Below the pieces are notes generated by a model, which saw only the letters and a list, made by a program, of their open reading frames with translations, was not told the DNA's origin and did not search any database. A stretch of DNA of 64,000 nucleotides from Porphyrobacter sp. SLTP (GTDB lineage: Bacteria; Pseudomonadota; Alphaproteobacteria; Sphingomonadales; Sphingomonadaceae), in NCBI RefSeq assembly GCF_009905735.1, contig NZ_JAAALE010000002.1:124001-188000 (forward strand), written 5' to 3'. Position numbers and translations under genes: made by a program. Below, piece by piece: positions 60,149-64,000 of the stretch; the first letter of the stretch is position 1; each line of letters opens with the position of its first letter.

Positions 60149-61054
60149 TCAGGCTGAAGCCGCCCGCCGCTTGGCCCACATATCCCAGACGAACACCCCG
60201 ACCGCGACCCAGATCAGCACGAAGCTCGCCAGTTTTGCGGGGGCCAGCGGCTGGTGGAACACGAACAGGCCGAGGAAAAACACGATCGTGGGCGAGAGGT
60301 ACTGGATGAAGCCCAGCGTCGAATAATCCATCCGCCGCGCGGCAATCGCAAACATCAGCAGCGGGACCGCGGTGACCACGCCCGAGAACATGATGAGGCC
60401 GCTCATCCACCAGTCCTGCCCGAAGGAGGAGCCTTGCGGGCTCATCGCATACCATGCCGCAATCCCGGCGGCGGGCAGCAACAGGATCGCGCTTTCAATG
60501 GTGAGGCCGGGCAGCGATCCCACGGCAACCTGTTTGCGAACAAGGCCATAGAGCGCAAAGCTGAAACCGAGTGTCAGGCTGATCCACAGGCTCGTCACCG
60601 CGCCTGCCGCCAGCAGCGCCACGGCGACGGCAGCGATGGCGACCGCCAGCCATTGGCGGCGCGACAGCTTCTCACCTAGCACCAAGGTGCCCAGCAGCAC
60701 ATTGACCAAGGGATTGAGGTAATAGCCGATGCTGGTCGCAAACACCTCGCCCTCCATGATCGCCCAGATATAGACGAACCAGTTGATCCCGATCAGCACC
60801 GCGCTTGCGAGCAGGGCCAGCAGACTGCGCGGGGATTTCAGGGCGGCGAGCAGCTCGGGAAACTGGCGGCGGTAGGCGACGATCAGCAGGCACAGCGGTA
60901 GCGTCCACACGATCCGCCAGCCGACGAATTCGAACGGCGGCACGGTCTTCACCAGGATCAAGTAGAGCGGCAGGAAGCCCCAGATGAGGTAGGCTCCCAG
61001 CGCTGGCGCAAGGCCGGAGACCACAGGGGCGGGTGAGGGGGCAGGGCTGGTCAT
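60149..61054 (-). CDS. rarD: EamA-family transporter RarD
   Basis: The 301-residue protein has about ten membrane helices in two EamA repeats: LGAYLIWGFLPLYLILVKTVPPFEFVGWRIVWTLPLC at the start, SIGYYLNPLVNVLLGTLVLGEKLSRRQWLAVAIAAVAVALL, and GFIQYLSPTIVFFLGLFVFHQPLAPAKLASFVLIW. This matches RarD. The substrate is unknown (drug/metabolite superfamily). Confidence 0.94.
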   Translation of the reverse strand: MTSPAPSPAPVVSGLAPALGAYLIWGFLPLYLILVKTVPPFEFVGWRIVWTLPLCLLIVAYRRQFPELLAALKSPRSLLALLASAVLIGINWFVYIWAIMEGEVFATSIGYYLNPLVNVLLGTLVLGEKLSRRQWLAVAIAAVAVALLAAGAVTSLWISLTLGFSFALYGLVRKQVAVGSLPGLTIESAILLLPAAGIAAWYAMSPQGSSFGQDWWMSGLIMFSGVVTAVPLLMFAIAARRMDYSTLGFIQYLSPTIVFFLGLFVFHQPLAPAKLASFVLIWVAVGVFVWDMWAKRRAASA

Positions 61055-61177
61055 GGCCGGGCGGCGTTAGGGGCCGCAGCGGCGCGGCGCAAGCGGCCCG
61101 GACCGCGCGCGCCGAATGAATGACGGCTGACAGGCGTGATGCCGATTCGTTCAGATTGAGCGCTCTATAAATGAACA

Positions 61178-61324
61178 ACAATTTGGAGACCCGCCAGCGC
61201 CGATCCCGGCTCTGGCGAGCGTTTCATCCTCTTGCGGCCGTTCCCACCTAATGGTCGCCAGCGCGCGGGCAACCTCGCCTTCGCGGAAAGCGCCTTCGAA
61301 GTCCTTGGACTTCGGGGGCGTTTT
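61178..61324 (+). ncRNA. Putative promoter-to-terminator small RNA
   Basis: Between divergent rarD and the lipoprotein gene there is a TATAAA (61166-61171) suitable as a -10, without a strong -35. A stable hairpin CGCCAG-C-GCCG-ATCC-CGGC-T-CTGGCG follows (about 61192-61217). A long terminator stem is at 61290-61320, then TTTT. The enclosed RNA would be about 147 nt. No ribosome binding site or convincing protein is present. The size and hairpin-rich form would suit a 6S-like or another regulatory RNA, but I cannot assign a family by eye. Confidence 0.4.
61290..61324 (+). terminator. Strong intrinsic terminator in the rarD-lipoprotein gap
   Basis: GCGCCTTCGAAGTC pairs with GACTTCGGGGGCG (perfect central GAAGTCC/GGACTTC, with wobble pairs outside) and is followed by TTTT at 61321-61324. 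It faces plus-strand transcription but lies upstream of the lipoprotein gene, so it must end a separate transcript or attenuate the leader of that gene. Confidence 0.65.
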
Positions 61325-61372
61325 CATGTCCGGGTAAGGCGCAAATTAACCATCCCGTGGCACAGCGATCCG

Positions 61373-62089
61373 ATGCGCCGGATGCTTGTCCCCTTGATGT
61401 GCCTGATGGCTGCCGCTTGCGCGGACCCGGCCGATGAGGTCGCCAATGAAGCGGCACTGATCGCGAGCGACCCGATCATCGCGCGCGCGCTGCACGATCC
61501 CTTGATGAGCGATCCCGATCTCGCCAGCCGGAACGAGGCAAACGCCGCGATCGGTTTTGTCGATTCGGGTGCGCTGCCCGTCATCACCGCCAGTCCCGAA
61601 GCGGCGAGCAAGGCGCGTGAGGCGCTGCGGCTTGACCTGCTCGAACGCGGATCGATCCCCGAACTGCCACCGCCCGCGCACAGTGCAAGCGGTAAGGAGA
61701 TGGGTCCACTAACCAGCGCCGCCGACCTGCTCGCCGCAGTCGGCGCTCCGACGGTATGCGAGCGCCAGCTGATCGAAGACTTCTCGCTCGCCGCCAAATT
61801 GCCGCGGGTCGCGGCGATTCCGCCGAGCGCCATGGTGATGCAGGCGGGCGGGGCCGATGGCGACACATGCGGGCTGCGGATCATCCGCTATCACACTGTC
61901 GCCCCGCGCGAGGATGTGGCGCAATATCACTACACCGAGGCGCTGCGGGGTGGACTCAGAGTTCTGCGCTATACCGAGCCGGACGACATCATCGCCGCCA
62001 CCGGCGAGGGCGGGGAGGCTTTGTTGGTCTATATCCGCACCGCCACCAATGGCCTCACTGGAGTGCTGCTGATCTATCGGGCACCGTGA
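61373..62089 (+). CDS. Lipoprotein of unknown function
   Basis: The 238-residue protein starts MRRMLVPLMCLMAAACADPADEVANEA, a signal peptide with lipobox AAAC. The mature part has a repeat-poor helical N terminus and a later domain with VCERQLIEDFSLAAKLPRVAAIPPSAMVMQAGGADGDTCGLRIIRYHTVAPRED. Two Cys (VCERQ and DTCGL) may form a disulfide in the periplasm. The family is unknown. ATG at 61373 opens the signal peptide; the upstream frame is inside the small RNA region. Confidence 0.8.
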   Translation: MRRMLVPLMCLMAAACADPADEVANEAALIASDPIIARALHDPLMSDPDLASRNEANAAIGFVDSGALPVITASPEAASKAREALRLDLLERGSIPELPPPAHSASGKEMGPLTSAADLLAAVGAPTVCERQLIEDFSLAAKLPRVAAIPPSAMVMQAGGADGDTCGLRIIRYHTVAPREDVAQYHYTEALRGGLRVLRYTEPDDIIAATGEGGEALLVYIRTATNGLTGVLLIYRAP

Positions 62090-62105
62090 GAATCAGGCCG
62101 AAGGA

Positions 62106-63530
62106 TCAGGGACGCAGGCCAACCATGATCGTGGCGCGCGGCTGGTCCATTTCGGTGCTGGCGACCGGATAGGCGCAGTAATCGGCGGCGTAATAGGCCG
62201 CGGGGCGGTGATTGCCCGACAGGCCGATCCCGCCAAACGGGGCCTTGGACGACGCGCCGTTGGTGGGCGAATTCCAGTTGATGATCCCGGCGCGGATATT
62301 GGCCCAGAACCGCCCATAATCCTCCGGACTGCCACCGATCAGCGAGGCTGACAGGCCAAAGCGGGTGTTGTTCGCCTCGGCAATCGCCGTGTCGAAATCG
62401 GGGACGCGGATCACTTGCAGCAGGGGGCCGAACAGCTCGATATCGGGCCGGTCGGGAATGTCGGTGACATCAATGATGCCGGGGCTGAGGAATGGCAGAT
62501 CGGGGACGCTGCGGCGCATATGCAGCAGCGCGCGGCCCCCGGCGGTGATCAGCGCGACGAAGCTTTCGGACAGGCGATCGGCGGTCTCGTTATCGATCAC
62601 CGGCCCCATGAAGGGCTGGGGTTCCCCCATCGGGTCGCCCACCATCAGCTTGCGCGCCATCGGCACGAGTTCAGCCATCAGATCGTCGTAGATGCTCTCT
62701 TTCACGATCAAGCGGCGCGCGGCGGTGCAGCGCTGCCCGGCGCTGGTGAAAGCGCTCTGGAGGATCACCGCCGCGGCATCGGCCAGCTTGGGTGTATCGA
62801 TCACCACGATCGGATTGTTGCCGCCCATTTCCAGCGCGACGATCTTGCCCGGATTGCTGGCGAGCTTGCGGTTGATCGCGATCCCGGCCTGGGCTGATCC
62901 GGTGAACAGCACCCCGTCGATCCCCGGATGGGCGACCAGCGCCTTGCCTTCCTCCGGCCCGCCGATGACGAGCTGGATCACGTCTTCGGGCACGCCCGCA
63001 CGGTGAAAGGCGGCGACGAGCGCCTCGCCCACAGCCGGGGTCTTTTCCGAAGGCTTGAACAGCACGGCGTTGCCCGCGATCAGCGCCGGGACGATGTGGC
63101 CATTGGGCAGGTGCGCAGGGAAGTTATAAGGGCCGAGCACCGCCATCACCCCATGCGGCTTGTGCCGGACGGCGGCGCTGCCATTGATCCCGGAATCGAA
63201 CTTCTTCTTCCCGGTGCGTTCGGCATAGGCCTGCACCGCGATATCGACCTTGTTCACCACCGCGTCGACTTCGCTGCGGGCTTCCCACAGCGGCTTGCCC
63301 GCTTCGCGCGCGATCAGGGTGGCGAGCTCTTCGTTGTCGCGCTTCACGATGTTGGAGAAGGTGCGCATCACCGTGATCCGGTCGGTCAGCGCGCGGCCAG
63401 CCCAGGCGGCCCAGGCGCGGCGCGCGGTGCTGACCGCCGCATCGACATCGCTGATCGGCCCACGCCATAATTCTTCACCGCTGGCCGGTTCGGTGGAGAT
63501 AAGGATATTGTCGGTCACTTTGCCGTCCAT
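62106..63530 (-). CDS. astD: Succinylglutamate-semialdehyde dehydrogenase
   Basis: AstD is the fourth enzyme of the arginine succinyltransferase pathway (N-succinylglutamate semialdehyde to N-succinylglutamate, with NAD). The 474-residue ALDH has VLGPYNFPAHLPNGHIVPALIAGNAVLFKPSEKTP, FTGSAQAGIAINRKLASNPGKIVALEMGGNNPIVV (catalytic Glu) and SAFTSAGQRCTAARRL (catalytic Cys), plus FGGIGLSGNHRPAAYYAADYCAYPVAS. The tail ending is typical of AstD rather than other ALDHs. It is followed 87 bp upstream on the same strand by the SelO-like gene. Confidence 0.92.
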   Translation of the reverse strand: MDGKVTDNILISTEPASGEELWRGPISDVDAAVSTARRAWAAWAGRALTDRITVMRTFSNIVKRDNEELATLIAREAGKPLWEARSEVDAVVNKVDIAVQAYAERTGKKKFDSGINGSAAVRHKPHGVMAVLGPYNFPAHLPNGHIVPALIAGNAVLFKPSEKTPAVGEALVAAFHRAGVPEDVIQLVIGGPEEGKALVAHPGIDGVLFTGSAQAGIAINRKLASNPGKIVALEMGGNNPIVVIDTPKLADAAAVILQSAFTSAGQRCTAARRLIVKESIYDDLMAELVPMARKLMVGDPMGEPQPFMGPVIDNETADRLSESFVALITAGGRALLHMRRSVPDLPFLSPGIIDVTDIPDRPDIELFGPLLQVIRVPDFDTAIAEANNTRFGLSASLIGGSPEDYGRFWANIRAGIINWNSPTNGASSKAPFGGIGLSGNHRPAAYYAADYCAYPVASTEMDQPRATIMVGLRP

Positions 63531-63617
63531 TGTGCCGCAATCCGCCTGATTGGTTTGCCCCCGCAGTCACCTTGCGCCCTATCGCGGCTGGGGCTGAAAA
63601 GATAGGGGCGGCGCTGG

Positions 63618-64000
63618 CTATCCATGACCGGCAGGGATCGGCGCCGCGCCGTGGGCAGCGCCCATGCGGCGTAGCGCGGCGACTTTGGCGGTGAGCGGCG
63701 CCCAGTCATCATTCTCGGCGATGGCCGCCCAGATCGCCTCGACCTCGTCGATCAGCATGGATTGCGGGGCGGGGTCGCTCCAGTATGGGTGGCTTGCTTC
63801 GACGGGCTGGTAGCTCGCCAGCACGTCGGCCACGGCCCCCGTCGCCGGCCCGCGCCCGCCGCGATGTTCGAAGAAGAAGGCATCGGGCTGCGCCTTGCTG
63901 TCGCGCATCGCCGCTTCGCAGGCGGCGACCAATTGCGTGTCAGCTTCAAGCCCCTGCGGCACAACGCCGAGCCGCCAGCACCACCGCCGCGCCACCGCCG
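63618..64000 (-). CDS. C-terminal part of a SelO/YdiU-like protein (cut by the window edge)
   Basis: The last roughly 127 residues of a gene entering from the right edge are visible. They contain KAQPDAFFFEHRGGRGP, ASHPYWSDPAPQSMLIDEVEAIWAAIAENDDWAPLTAKVAALRRMG, which resembles the C-terminal region of alphaproteobacterial SelO/YdiU (a pseudokinase that AMPylates proteins). The catalytic region is outside the window, so the assignment is moderate. The stop at 63618 is clear and the gene faces astD. Confidence 0.5.
   Translation of the reverse strand, partial: AVARRWCWRLGVVPQGLEADTQLVAACEAAMRDSKAQPDAFFFEHRGGRGPATGAVADVLASYQPVEASHPYWSDPAPQSMLIDEVEAIWAAIAENDDWAPLTAKVAALRRMGAAHGAAPIPAGHG

Noticed and set aside
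61178-61324. Firm assignment of the putative small RNA as 6S RNA
   Set aside because: Size and hairpins are compatible, but I cannot see the conserved central bubble or usual neighbours (zapA, 5-formyl-THF cyclo-ligase). It is kept as an unassigned RNA.

Overview
The window is a gene-dense, GC-rich chromosomal segment of an alphaproteobacterium, most likely a sphingomonad of the Erythrobacteraceae type (inferred from gene order and protein style; no rRNA is present). It carries about 70 protein genes, one tRNA (Phe, GAA), several short palindromic repeat families and clear hairpin terminators. I see no transposase, integrase, phage gene or CRISPR array. Most of the DNA is core chromosome.

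Layout. 1-4 kb: M16 peptidase (cut by the left edge), purC, tRNA-Phe, and the minus-strand cluster infA-maf-rng-yacG. 4-8.4 kb: a large TonB-dependent receptor with an unusual duplicated Cys-pair insert, then a HI0933-type flavoprotein. 8.5-14.1 kb: uvrC, a probable 2OG-Fe(II) oxygenase, an OmpA-family protein and a DUF885 protein. 14.2-16.7 kb: a carotenoid oxygenase and a universal stress protein, divergent around a perfect FNR-type box. 16.8-19.8 kb: GNAT, JmjC-like cupin and tesB, in transcription order. 19.9-25.7 kb: hisG-hisD-nusB-thiL-hppA (minus). 25.7-32.7 kb: mixed metabolic genes including bolA and a divergent J-domain gene. 32.8-36 kb: cobS without cobT, then a class A PBP. 36-42.7 kb: a long minus-strand run pyrE, serine hydrolase, pdxJ, small membrane protein, acpS, lepB, DUF3089, ruvX, followed by two thioesterases. 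42.9-51.6 kb: the aa3-type cytochrome c oxidase operon ctaC-ctaD-ctaB-small membrane ORF-ctaG-ctaE-DUF983-surf1, running into thrC and an rRNA-methyltransferase-like gene. 51.7-54.1 kb: folB, a small unknown ORF, moaA-moaD-moaE. 54.2-56 kb: an FNR-box-controlled membrane protein, and an FNR regulator coupled to a lipoprotein gene. 56.2-57 kb: rplU-rpmA with a double-hairpin end. 57-64 kb: GNAT, TetR, ygfZ, pyrC, rarD, a putative small RNA, a lipoprotein, astD and the tail of a SelO-like gene.

How it fits together. The best system-level signal is oxygen control. An FNR protein with three N-terminal Cys, one internal Cys and an E-T-V-S-R recognition helix is encoded at 54.8 kb. Two boxes of the form TTGAT-N4-GTCAA lie in intergenic DNA at 15.8 and 54.2 kb, each followed at class-II spacing by a -10-like hexamer and then a gene start. 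The main structural novelty is the receptor insert: two approximately 61-residue Cys-to-Cys units spaced 95 residues apart. Other leads are a 133-139 bp palindromic element whose end supplies the probable thiL ribosome binding site, and a promoter-to-terminator small RNA candidate of about 147 nt near 61.2 kb.
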